Assembly: GCA_900312665.1 (NCBI GenBank)
Contig: ONZQ02000004.1
Location: 1,479,036 to 1,543,035, forward strand
DNA: 64,000 bases
Direction: 5' to 3'
DNA from: Cephalotrichum gorgonifer
Taxonomy: Eukaryota; Ascomycota; Sordariomycetes; Microascales; Microascaceae
The position numbers and the translations under genes are program-made. Of this stretch, positions 24,603-35,167 are shown piece by piece. Position 1 is the first letter of the stretch. Each line of letters begins with the position of its first letter. Under the pieces are notes generated by a model. It saw only the letters and a program-made list of their open reading frames with translations, was not told the DNA's origin and did not search any database.

Positions 24603-25117
24603 TCTTTATTTTTTTCCACGCTTGTTTGTACTATGGCGACAATGCTTCTCAAGGAGTTGGGAGTTTGGTAGTCCGTCCTTTTACCACAACCGGGCCTATC
24701 AAAAGCAAATACCGAGTTTTTCCAATGTCACCAAGTAGCCGGTACTGGCTTTCCTTTCCCACCTTGCCCGTCAACGCATGCAAGTGTAATATTATCAGTG
24801 TTAACGCCATCTACCGTGACCTATTTATACCTGGTTGTTGCGGCGCTTTGAGCGCAAGTGACGCAATATGTCGTGAGCTCCGTCGTCACCGGAACCTCCC
24901 CAAACTCCCCTCCAAGGGGTGTACTCGTGTGTAATACTATCTCCCAGTCCCAAGTCAATCAACTCCGTCCATTCCCAGTAAGCGAATAATGTTTCCCATG
25001 TTTCTCAGACCCGATAGATCTGTCTACCAAAACGGCGTCTCCGCATACGCCAAAATCCGAATGCCGAATCTCACCATCATCGCACCAGATATTTCCCCGC
25101 GCGATTCTTCTCCTAGC
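24603..25117. other. Intergenic between convergent RPF2 and the transcription factor gene
   Basis: About 0.5 kb between two stop codons, with no supportable gene. It presumably contains both 3' untranslated regions. Confidence 0.5.
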
Positions 25118-26630
25118 TCAAGCTCGGGGCATGAAGCTCGGCATTGATAGCGTCTGTGACACTGCTTCGATATGCTCGAGGTACGTCTGCGTGGCATGCC
25201 CGTGGGTCGCCCTGCTGCTTTCGGTCACCCAGTCGAAACCCCATACCTCGGGCGGGATGATAGTGCCTTCGTGAAGCGCGATCTTGAGCGGCCACTCCAG
25301 GTGCGGCCACCAGGAAGACCCCGGCTCGAAAAGGGAGGCCACGCCCATAATTTCCTGGCGGGGTACGCAGCCTATCCACCATAGATGCTGCGCCCGCTTC
25401 AGGAGGGCAAAAAAGCACGCCGAGATGACGAGCGCCCTCGACCGCTTGAGCTCGACGAGCTCGATGAAGCGCCTTGTCACCGTCGCGGGGAAGGCCAGGC
25501 ATGCGCTCGGGAAGGGAGACTTGTGGGCCCAATTGAGGACTGATACCGCGTGTAGGTACGCATCGCGTGTAGCCTGGGGATTGACCTCGTCCTCCACATC
25601 AATCTCATCTTCTATACCCCCCAAGAGGGGGCCGAAGAACGAAGTAGGCGACTGCAGTTCGGCACCTAGCTGCAGGGCTGGCTGGGAATCTATGACGGTC
25701 AGGACGGTGTTGCTCATTTTGATCCATTGCCAGCTTGATACGACAACGGCTTTGACGCCCTGGAAGGCGTGGAACCATTCCAGTGGTAAAATGTATTCCC
25801 CCTGAGGGTTGGAACCGTCTGATTTCGCGTTGTCACTGACGAATAGTCTTGTGGCCGTCGCTTGGAACGCTATCAGGGTAGCAGTGAGGAAGAGCGCCTC
25901 CGCATTCGTCTCGTTTATTCCCCTACTCAGGGCCTCGCGGTACGCAGCTAGCGAGGAAGAGATGTACGCGTGAGAGGCTTGTATGACCTCCTTGTCACCG
26001 GGGCTCCTGGACCTCAGATGCAAGGCGGCCACAGCTAGCATGGCATCCGTAAGGTACGGCGCACCGTCAAAGGCCAGTCGAGGAACGTCCTTCACCCACA
26101 CGTCTTCGCTCAAGTAAGTATTCGCCGTCAGAGTCTTGGCGGTGTGTGCGGTGTAATGGTGCATTAGCCTCAGCTCGGTAAGTCGACTGCTGCCAGCGGG
26201 GGCCGTAAGCGGGATCGTGGGGGCTGGGGGTTGTAATAGCGACATGAACCCTGGCTTGATCGGAGACGGCTGGGAAATAATGGGAGACTGGGTGGCGACA
26301 GAGGCCGCATTCGCTAAGTTGCTGGGTGAGGGACTTGCGGGCTCGAAGGGGGTCGACGGAGTGGTCGACGAGCTCGCAGCTTCGAGTAGTTCTTTGATGA
26401 CCACTGGGTTGTCGAAGTCGCACTGGGCACCATGTTTCACGCAGTGCCCGCATTGTGGATGGACTTCATTGCACTACGATTTGGGGCATAGGGCAATTAG
26501 CTTCTCGAACCACGGCGCGTGGTGCCTCGGGAGCAGCGCGTGGGCATGTGTGCATGCATACCTTGATCTTCCTGATCTTGCACCGCCTACATCCAGCCCT
26601 CGACTTCTTATGAGAGCGCCTAGGCGGCAT
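25118..26630 (-). CDS. Zn(II)2Cys6 transcription factor, Upc2-like
   Basis: Model: complement(25118..26473, 26562..26630), with one 88-nt intron, giving 474 residues. It is a fungal binuclear zinc cluster DNA-binding protein. The cluster is C14-x2-C17-x6-C24-x6-C31-x2-C34-x6-C41, preceded by the basic RRSHKKSRAG. The intron falls exactly between Lys23 and Cys24, and splicing is needed to complete the six cysteines. A Ser/Pro-rich linker (about 50-90) leads to a helical fungal transcription factor domain with QPALQLG, SACFFALLKRAQHLWWIG and WPLKIALHEG. The short N-terminal cluster and this C-terminal domain resemble sterol-uptake-control (Upc2) type and related C6 regulators. The target genes cannot be read from the sequence. 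It is divergent from CYS3 across 2.3 kb. Confidence 0.88.
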
Positions 26631-28973
26631 CGTTACTTTTTCGTGTTGACCAATACTCGGTGCGATGCTTCTTAGAGGCACGGGCTATAGACGAGTTTTA
26701 GTAGGTCACGGCGGCCACAGGAGGATATGGCTAACGTACCGTTGATTCATTCCCCCGACTCGAGCTTTGTGGGCCAGAGGACATGGCCAGAAACGGCGCG
26801 CCGATGTCCTTCTGGACCACACCCCTTGTTGAAAGGACGGTAAAACTGGGCGGTAGTGATCTCCGTCCGCTGTCGTAAGCAAGGGTTAAGGAGAGTCGCG
26901 GTGAGACGGAGGGGATGAGGTGCCTGGGTTTTGGGGACTCAGGTCCGATTACGCGGCGGCATCCACGTACAGCCCGACGGCCCGTTGCGGGGGAGTAACT
27001 TACATTATCAACTGGAAATCTCCGCTGAACCCAGGTGCCTCAGTGGTCGGTTATATCTCGGCTGTACTCGCCCCATGGCGGTCTTGAATACCTAGTGATT
27101 ATCGTATCTTTCCGAACTGTCCAGGTTGCTCGTGTACTTGCATCCCTTTGCGAGCTCTCTGCCACCTAGACACACACCAGCCGAAACAATCCCAAAAGAG
27201 GATAAATAACTCTTGGGCCTCGACGGAAAAATAATGAACGAAACAGCGGTCTAATTAAACAAGCAGCACCAACAGGGGTCACATATGGAATGTGGCGATT
27301 CAACGCTAGAGCGATCATCCGCATGTACGACCAACTCGCTGGCATCTCCATGAGCTTCGTTAAACATCCAAGTGATGCGGAAGGGCGAGGCAGAGAAGAA
27401 GCATCGTCCGGCGGATAAGCATCTACCCTTAACCAATAATGTGCTTCTGCCTTCTGGCCACTCGGTTGCTTTCCTTCCAGTCTCATCCGTATCTGAGATA
27501 TATGAACCATGCTATATCTAGCACGACTGGCCAGGAAGGGCGGCCAGAGGCTTCCTTGTCCTTAGGGTGGATATGGACATGTACTCCTCCTTGGGACTTC
27601 CCTATGTGAATGATATTGCCTGTATCCGACTACACATTTGTCAACCTCTGAGATGCTTCCCGAAGCAGCAGATTGGTGGGTGAGTAATACGATTTTCCCC
27701 CTTGGGATTAAAAATCAGAACCAAGGATCGCTCAGGGGACGGACTGATCGATCTCTCGCTTGGTGCATTCTCGCTATACCCCACTAAGACACACACTCGG
27801 AGATACGCGCTGGTATTTGTGGCGGGACGCACCCCCTTCTGTGAGTACATGGGCTTGTACCCATACGTCATTTGCCTAATACGGGATTTGTCATCAGGAT
27901 GATCACAAAGTGCCTGCAGCCAACTCGGGTCAATTTCGAGAAACTATGCACATACTACTCTAATTAGTACAATGGGGGGGTGCGCTCGGCCCTGTGGCTT
28001 GGCACGCCTTTTTTCCCCCTCCACTTCCTCGATGATTTCCGCCCGAAGAATGACTCGTAATCAGACCATTCGAATGCTAAGTTGGAGACGTGCAATGAGA
28101 CGGCGAAAAGGCGTGCTCGACGGGTGTAACTCCGCCGCTCGATCGTCTGGCGGGCGGTCAGTGTCGCCGCCTCGGTCGGGCGGTGTCTAATTACAAAGAA
28201 CTTTAACAATGTCGCCATTCACCACCAAAGGGTTAAAGTTTATAAGTCTCGTCTCTCCCGCCCATCCTTCAACTGACCTGGAAAACCTGTGAATCCCTAG
28301 TCCCTTTTTCAACTACCTAAGTTCCTCTATCTCCCTCAACGACTAAACATCCATCCAATCCAACTCAGAAGTCATAAACCGATCCAGACCGAACACTACC
28401 TTCGCCGTCTCGCGGAACACGGCCGCCACCTGCCCAACTCAGTAAGACCAGTCGCAAGTCGGAGAACAAGTTCGGCTCGAGACAACGCATTCTCTTTATC
28501 TTAGCTAAGGCGATAATACCCTGTCCCCGCTTTTTGCCCCTCGACGCCGAAGCCCGGTAGAAGCCGCAAGTTGGGTGGGCTGGGCAGAAACGGGCCTCGG
28601 GAGACACTCATATATCAGAGGCGCTCCCCTCCTCCCCCCCACCTTCGCTCCTCGCGCCGTTGCAAAAACTGTGGAGCAGGGAGACTTAGTCCGAGCGAAC
28701 GGTTTACTCGGTTCTAATTCTTTTCGGTGCTAAAAGAAGAAGAAAAAAACGTCGTGGAAAATTGACTAGCGACCAAAAATTCGGTTCAACATTCCGTTGT
28801 TGCGGGCATATCCATCTTACATCCCTCATCGCCATCCCTGCCGGCCTCTCTCTCTCCCTCGCCGATCGTTTGCGAACCATATCACGCGGTCCCCCAAATC
28901 AATTGCAACCCCTAAATCCCCAGACACACTACAGGAAACCTCTCCAAAAAGCAAGCTACTACCGCAGGTCAAC
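26631..28973. other. Divergent intergenic region between the Zn2Cys6 gene and CYS3
   Basis: About 2.3 kb without a convincing gene. The last 180 bp before CYS3 are open in the CYS3 frame but contain no in-frame ATG, and look like a C-rich leader. A CYS3/MetR-like palindrome at 28209-28218 is annotated separately. Short ORFs here lack domains. Confidence 0.5.
28209..28218. promoter_or_regulatory. Near-match to the sulfur regulator (CYS3/MetR) binding site
   Basis: The decamer ATGTCGCCAT differs at one base from ATGGCGCCAT, the Neurospora CYS3 bZIP site (ATGRYRYCAT type). It lies about 755 bp upstream of the cystathionine gamma-lyase start codon. The position is plausible, but one mismatch breaks the palindrome, so the call is tentative. 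Confidence 0.3.
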
Positions 28974-30257
28974 ATGACGGCTAGCAACGGAGAGCGTGTT
29001 GCGACCCCACCGCGGGCTCCCACACCGATCCACAAGTTTGGCACCCTCGCCGTCCATGCGGGATCGCCTCATGACCCTGTGACGGGCGCCGTCATCGAGC
29101 CCATCTCCCTATCCACCACCTTCGCCCAGACGTCGGTGGGCAAGCCGGTAGGCGCGTACGAGTACTCGCGGTCCAGCAACCCTAACCGCCACAACTTTGA
29201 GAAGGCCGTCGCGGCCCTCGAGCATGCCAAGCACGCCCTGGCGTTCGCCTCCGGCAGCGCCACGACTGCCATCATCCTGCAGTCGCTGGCTGCCGGGTCA
29301 CACGTCATCTCTGTGTCCGACGTATACGGGGGCACCCACAGGTACTTCACGCAGGTAGCCAAGGCCCACGGCGTCAAGGTCACCTTCACGCCCGAGATTG
29401 AGGTGGACATTAGCCAGCACATCAACGAGAACACCAAGCTCGTCTGGATCGAGACTCCTAGCAACCCCACCCTGAGGCTCGTAGACATCCGCGCCGTCGT
29501 CACCGCCGCCCACGCCCACGGCATCCTCGTGGTGGTCGACAACACCTTCCTCTCCCCCTATGTCCAGAACCCGCTCGACCTGGGTGCGGACATCGTCGTG
29601 CACTCCGTCACCAAGTACATCAACGGCCACAGCGACGTCGTGATGGGTGTCGCCGCCTTCAACAGCGACGAGCTCAGGACCCGCCTGAGCTTCCTCCAGA
29701 ACGCCATCGGCGCCGTCCCCTCCGCCTTTGACTCCTGGCTCGCCCACCGCGGCCTCAAGACGCTGCACCTCCGCGCCCGCGAGTCCACCAAGAACGCCAC
29801 CGCCGTCTCCACCGCCCTCGAGGCCAGCTCCAACGTCATCGCTGTGAACTATCCCGGCCTCGCCTCCCACCCCCACCGGAGCATCGCCCTGAAGCAGCAC
29901 CGCGACGGCATGGGCGGCGGTATGCTCTCCTTCCGCATCCGCGGGGGTCACGCGGCCGCCGAGCTCTTCTGCCAGCACACCAAAATTTTCACGCTCGCCG
30001 AGAGTCTGGGAGGCATCGAGAGTCTGGTTGAGGTGCCGAGCAGCATGACGCACGCGGGGATCCCGAAGGCGGACAGGGAGGCCGTGGGCGTCTTTGACGA
30101 CCTAGTGCGCATGAGCTGCGGTATCGAGGACTCCGACGATCTCGTCGCGGATGTTCTGCAGGCCCTTGAGAAGGCCGTTGCCGGTGTGGCGCCGGAGAAT
30201 GGGGCCAACGGTACCAACGGTACCAACGGCGCGGTTAACGGGACCGACAGCGCATGA
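28974..30257 (+). CDS. CYS3: Cystathionine gamma-lyase
   Basis: Single exon of 427 residues, starting at the first in-frame ATG (28974). The frame is open further upstream but without a Met codon. This PLP enzyme cleaves cystathionine to cysteine, 2-oxobutyrate and ammonia in reverse transsulfuration. Visible features are the N-terminal FGTLAVHAGSPHDPVTGAV, the substrate/PLP region YSRSSNPNRHNFEKAVAALE, and the PLP-binding lysine K214 in HSVTKYINGHSDV. Also visible are the SFRIRGG and AESLGGIESLVEVPSSMTHA blocks. These fit the gamma-lyase side of the Cys/Met metabolism PLP family rather than gamma-synthase. The tail ends in Asn-Gly-Thr repeats (NGTNGTNG), encoded by imperfect nonamer repeats. 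The gene is very GC-rich at third positions, suggesting high expression, and this also creates long antisense shadow frames. Confidence 0.95.
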   Translation: MTASNGERVATPPRAPTPIHKFGTLAVHAGSPHDPVTGAVIEPISLSTTFAQTSVGKPVGAYEYSRSSNPNRHNFEKAVAALEHAKHALAFASGSATTAIILQSLAAGSHVISVSDVYGGTHRYFTQVAKAHGVKVTFTPEIEVDISQHINENTKLVWIETPSNPTLRLVDIRAVVTAAHAHGILVVVDNTFLSPYVQNPLDLGADIVVHSVTKYINGHSDVVMGVAAFNSDELRTRLSFLQNAIGAVPSAFDSWLAHRGLKTLHLRARESTKNATAVSTALEASSNVIAVNYPGLASHPHRSIALKQHRDGMGGGMLSFRIRGGHAAAELFCQHTKIFTLAESLGGIESLVEVPSSMTHAGIPKADREAVGVFDDLVRMSCGIEDSDDLVADVLQALEKAVAGVAPENGANGTNGTNGAVNGTDSA

Positions 30258-30815
30258 GCGGGGTTTCCCCTCGTCCGTGGTTTTTTTTTTCTTTTTTCTT
30301 TTTGGTTCATCATGCATATCAGGATATAAGTGAGTCTATCGAGGAGAATAAAAGGAGCTGGCCGGGATTAGGAATTCGCAAGATGAGGGTTGAAAAATGG
30401 ATGGAGGAAGGGGACAATAATACCTCGACTACCATGTCCCCTATAGAAGCAGGCAAACATCGTTAGCCCCCACGAATAGAGCAAATACAAAAAGAGTCTG
30501 GATTTTCACGATGAGGAGAAGAAAGTCAGCTTCTTGCTGCAATTCCATTATCTGGAAGTGAATCGGTTACGAGGACGAGGTGTGAAAACTAACAAGAAGA
30601 GCGGTGGTCACCTCATGTCATAAAATTGTTATTTTGCTGGCTCTCAGTAATATCTCTTAACCTTGCCATGACCGCCGCTCAAACGGACGAGAGGATGACA
30701 TCCTCCTGGAACTAGAGAAGCTCGGGTTGTCATGTTTGTATTATGAGTCTCTTACGCACTGCACTGCCGGGCCAGGTACCATTCTTCAAGGGCCATCTCC
30801 CTCCCCCCAAACTGT
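30258..30815. other. Intergenic between convergent CYS3 and F-box genes
   Basis: About 0.56 kb between two stop codons, with T-runs shortly after the CYS3 stop. No gene is apparent. Confidence 0.5.
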
Positions 30816-32706
30816 TTAAAGGAGCCCAAGATGCTCGGCTACTTCGGCAGCAAATCTGCTAGCATCATCGTCACCAGAGTCGCTGAGACCACCATAATTT
30901 ATGTCATCTGCGTAAAAGTCATCTTCATCTTCCCATCCGATAGGCTCGTCTTCATCCTCCAGCCAGCCGGCCCCGCCATATACGATGTGCTGCAGCCTCT
31001 GGGCCGTAAGGCGCCCAATGGCCAGGCCAAGGGGAAGGTCGCCCTCGTGTACAACACGAAACCCGGAACGGGGGGGTGAGGGGTGGTAGGCCCGGGCTCT
31101 CGAGCTATTCAAGGTCTGGCACAGGGTCTCTGCGACGTGACGTAAATCCTTGGTGCTGGTCGATCTATCGTTCGCGAAGTGCCCGTCTATGCTGTCTAGC
31201 CAGCGGGATGTTGGGTTCGCTACGAGGTTGTGGTAGGTGGCGACGTCCCAATCCGAGGGCTGCATATCCTTGGAAGCCAGCCCAAGGAAGGGCAGCGACA
31301 GCGTCGGGTCAGCCGTGGTGCGCCGCAGCATGGTACAAGACCCGCCGGCCTTTAGTTCTGGTTGTTCGTATCCCATGACAACCTCAACGAAGCGTCTGGC
31401 GAGATCTCGCCTGAGGCCGCAGGGATCATCAATGTCGAGGTTCTGGAGCAGCACCAGGTCATCCGTGGTACCGTAGAAGTCATATGACAGGTGCGTCGCT
31501 CTGCATATCTGCATTTCTGGGAATTTCTCTCGAACGGTCTGCGCTACCCACCGGTCATCTGCCTTCGCCTGGATGTTCGGCAATCCTACCCACATATCTT
31601 TAGGCGGGTATTCAGCCCCCCTTATCCTCAGACACACTTTGTCCAGGTAAAGTTCATGGAGAGCCGGGCCAAATAGCTCGGCTGCCGCGTGGAAGAAGTC
31701 TGAGCCAAGGTCGATCCGTCGAAGCTCCAGACACGTCAGATTGCGCAGGGCGACTGGGGGCGGCGGGAGGATCATCTCTTCCCAGTCAGACTCGGAAATG
31801 CTGTTGGGAGAGACCTCTGGCCGGCTGTGTCTCAGTGCTGACGAGGGAGGCTCGCCCTCACAATCGAGGCCGACTAGGCAAAGGGTCCTGAGAGACTTGG
31901 CCATCCCGATAGCTTTCCAAAGTGTCCCGGCGGTTCTTTCCCGGGAGGAGGGGAGAGGTATATGCCTCCTGGTCGACAAAACGAGATGTTCCAGTCCCCC
32001 AAACACTACCATGAGGTTTCGGCAATCTAGCGGGTTGTTCAAGAGGCTAGATAGGGATTGAGTTGTCACACTCTCCAAAACGAGCACCTTCAGCTCGGCG
32101 GAGTCCTCCTCGGGCCGATGACCCAGCGCAGCGATCATGTTAGCTAGGATAAGGACAGTGGGCCCTTGACCTAGGCCCATAAGTGGCAACGGGAGGCTGA
32201 GCCGAGCTTGCTCGATGCCCCGGCAGTTGAAAAGGATCTCGTCCACTCGACTTCGGAATTCAGATTCGGTAAAGGTCCTTGGGCGCATGCTGTAGAGGTT
32301 GTCCATGGTTTTACGTAGTCGTGCCATGGAGGGGGAGTCCCTGATGTACAACTGGGGGGGGAAGTAGGCTTCCACTGACGACGATGATGACGTTAATTGG
32401 GGACTATGTGAGTCGGGAGGAAGATGTAGCGAGCGACTTACTGTCGTCTCTCAGGATCGTGAGATCAACGAAGAGTGAGTTGCAGTGACGACCAATAGTT
32501 TGAAGCGCATCAGTATCAGGATGCTTGATGCAGCTGGCCTTGCTGAGTTTGCTTATGTCCAGGCTCAGCGTCGCGCAAAGTATGGGCTTCAGGATGGCAT
32601 CGAATTGCTTGCACACAAGACGGAGTCGGAGGGCATCATTTTTGGGACTGGAGCGCGCGGCCGCTTTGAGCACGAGGATGAATATCTCTGTTGGAAGAGA
32701 CCCCAT
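30816..32706 (-). CDS. F-box domain protein with acidic C-terminus
   Basis: Model: complement(30816..32374, 32442..32706), with one 67-nt intron (donor GTAAGT, acceptor GTCAG), giving 607 residues. The N-terminus LPTEIFILVLKAAARSS, followed by LRLRLVCKQFDAIL, is a clear F-box, the Skp1-binding motif of SCF ubiquitin ligase adaptors. The rest contains Leu-rich segments such as NLMVVFGGLEHLVL and LRTLCLVGLDCEG, suggesting degenerate leucine-rich repeats as in many fungal F-box proteins. The last 60 residues are rich in Asp/Glu (DEDEPIGWEDEDDFYADD). The substrate is unknown. Splicing joins Asp-Asp-(A) with TG to give Met at the exon 2 start, which keeps frame. Confidence 0.8.
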
Positions 32707-33280
32707 TATCGTTAAGGTAAACGTCGCGGGTACACGCGAATGCTTCAGCTGGTAAGGGTGGGAGAACCTGGAAAATCTTCTAGGTCATCGATGCTGATAC
32801 AAGGAGGATGGATCCAAGCAAGAAAATTGAGATTCGATGTTCATAGTCCTGTTTGTTGGACAATCTTGAAGGTGGACGGCATACCCTCACGTGAACTAAT
32901 CTCCCCCCCATGGTAGCCACGCGATGGTAGCCACCCATGGCCTGCTGGCGCGACTCGGCTTAACGTGGAAGCAGTTACAATGGTAACACCACCACCACCA
33001 GCAAAGATAGTGTGTAACAGTGCTGTTTCTTTTGTCAGTAGTTACGAAGGAAATTAAGTGGAAGTGTGAGCCATGTAAATAGTGCTTGGCTCCGTTATCA
33101 TTATTAGGAATCGAGTATAAGTCAATAATTCAAACCAATCATTCTTCCGACAATGTAAGTTCATTGTTTCTATTAGCATGCAGTCCAGCATCTCACCTTT
33201 CTTGACCACTGGTTTGGGTATGAGAGTACCATAAGATATATTTGACCCACTATGGAGTACGAGTACCAGGACTGGGGTGA

Positions 33281-33313
33281 CACGTGATCACGTGATATAT
33301 ATTATATAATATG
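33281..33313. promoter_or_regulatory. CACGTG palindrome followed by TATA-like tract
   Basis: CACGTGATCACGTG at 33281-33294 is a perfect 14-bp palindrome with two E-boxes. It is followed directly by an alternating AT tract. A pyrimidine-rich leader and an ATG-initiated 36-codon ORF (33436-33546) lie downstream. The layout resembles a promoter. CACGTG is bound by bHLH factors such as Cbf1-type proteins; binding here is inferred. Confidence 0.35.
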
Positions 33314-35151
33314 TACTTTCCTCTGAAGAAAATATTTTCTTGTGACATTATCAAACTTCATCTTCTACCTGTTCGATACTAACCCCCCCTTATCCACCCA
33401 CTCTGCGTCCTTTATCCAAGGGGATTTGACCCATCATGGACTTCACCTACCGGAACATGGCGTATCTATCCTACGGGACCAGTTCAAGGGCCGCTACTCG
33501 AGTTGAGAAAGGCGGGCGGCCCGGCCTGGCTCAGGGGCCTGCATGAGAAGACCAGGGCCAAGTGGTCTCTGGCGAGTGGCCATCTCGGGATCCTTCGACT
33601 GTGCTTTGGCACGCTTCTTTTTCTCTCGCACGGAAGGTGTCGCTTGGGTGCCATCTGATATCAATCACTCTTGGAGGACCAGAGACGGCGTGGTTTGTGT
33701 GGACCCACCCATCTAGCTCAGAAACTAAAGGCGGCGGTGGTGTTACTCTCCATCGCGGTGATGGAGAGGGTGATGGCATTAGTGTGTACAGCTTCGAGCC
33801 ATTCTCATGCTCATATTGCTGAAGGTTTATCCATCGTGCCTAGAAAGAAGATCCATCTATTACCAAACATCTCGGTCTCGAATCCCACAGCCGAAGTGTA
33901 TGAAAGAAAGGACGATATGTGTTGTTCATAATAAGTTTGTCCAAATCTATGCGTATCGCAGCAACCTGGACGGGCTGTAGCGTCCTTTTGAAAGTAGCGT
34001 TCCTCCTCAGGACGGACTTGTCCATGAGAAACGTCTCCCCCGTCTAATTTGCTCCAGTCTTCGCGTCGTTGTTGTTTCTCGGGGCGTTCCGCGGGTTCGT
34101 CTTCCGCTCCGTATATCTGAGTAGTCGTACACGACGAGTACGAGTAGAGCTTAGATGCCACATCCGAGATAGATGGCGCGCCTACCCCTGTCATCTCGAG
34201 CAGAACACTAGTCAGGCCTGGTGCCATCGGCTTCGCCGTCAAGCCGAGGAGGGACATTTGACGGCCCTAGGGAAGCCCTGAGATTCTGGGCCGGTATTGC
34301 TTGGCCTATACTGTGGGGCGTCTGCCTGCTCGTACGAGTTGAGGCTTGATCTCGTTAGACCTGGCCTGTGGTGGCGTACAAGTATGTGCCCGCTCCGGGT
34401 GGGCGGCATGCCCGGGGTGTTACAACATGCTCGTAATTAAGGTCCGGAGTGCCACGGAGACAAATTGTGGAGATCCCGGCCGTTCGGATTCACGCTCCTC
34501 TTCCCTACATGCTAGCATTTCGTTCGGTCGGGAGATTCTCCCTGAAGAAGATGGCCCTGTGGGGCGAGGGTATTCGGAACAAAGTTAGGGTCCCGCACGA
34601 CGATACTACGGATATACCACTTGCCTGGTGAAGGCGGTGTTTCAGGATCCGCCGAAGCACCTTCGGAGTACGCCGTCTCCAACTCACACACCAGACGGTG
34701 GATGGGATCGTACCTGTACAAGTACATGTATGAGCGCGTGGATACGTTCACGTAGGGGGGACTTCGGATTGTTTATGTATCTATCTAAATATCTGGGGTG
34801 TGTTATCCGCCCTTGATATTAATGAGTATGTTTTCTTCGGTTTGGGTTGTGAGGAGTTTGAGCATATATGGCGAAGTACCACACCACAAATGAGAGACCA
34901 AGCTGTAGTTTATTATTCTGTGGGCTGGCTATTACGGCCTGTGCAGAGCGGACCCCTTAATTCCTTATTGGTACGCCTCGTGAGAGACGACGCGGCGATG
35001 GTGAGTACAGGGCCACAAGGCCTGGGCTATACGCAAGGGATGAGTAGGCGGCCAGACCAGGCCATGCTTTGTTGCCCTCGGTAGCAATATTCTACTTGGT
35101 CCTTGTCGAGGAAGGCCGGGGAAGGAAGAAAGGGAGAAAAAAAGGGGAAAA

Positions 35152-35167
35152 GGGGGGGGGGGGGGGG
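35152..35167 (+). repeat. Homopolymer run of 16 G
   Basis: Directly visible run of sixteen G, preceded by A-rich and followed by T-rich sequence. It is one of five G-runs of 12 or more bases in the window, all on the + strand. Confidence 0.85.

Noticed and set aside
28797..28973. N-terminal extension of CYS3 in an open upstream frame
   Set aside because: No in-frame ATG, composition typical of a C-rich leader, and the downstream ATG fits the family's length.
29298..30053. 251-codon antisense ORF opposite CYS3
   Set aside because: It is a shadow of G/C-ending codons in a highly biased gene; the Gly/Val/Asp-rich product has no recognisable fold.
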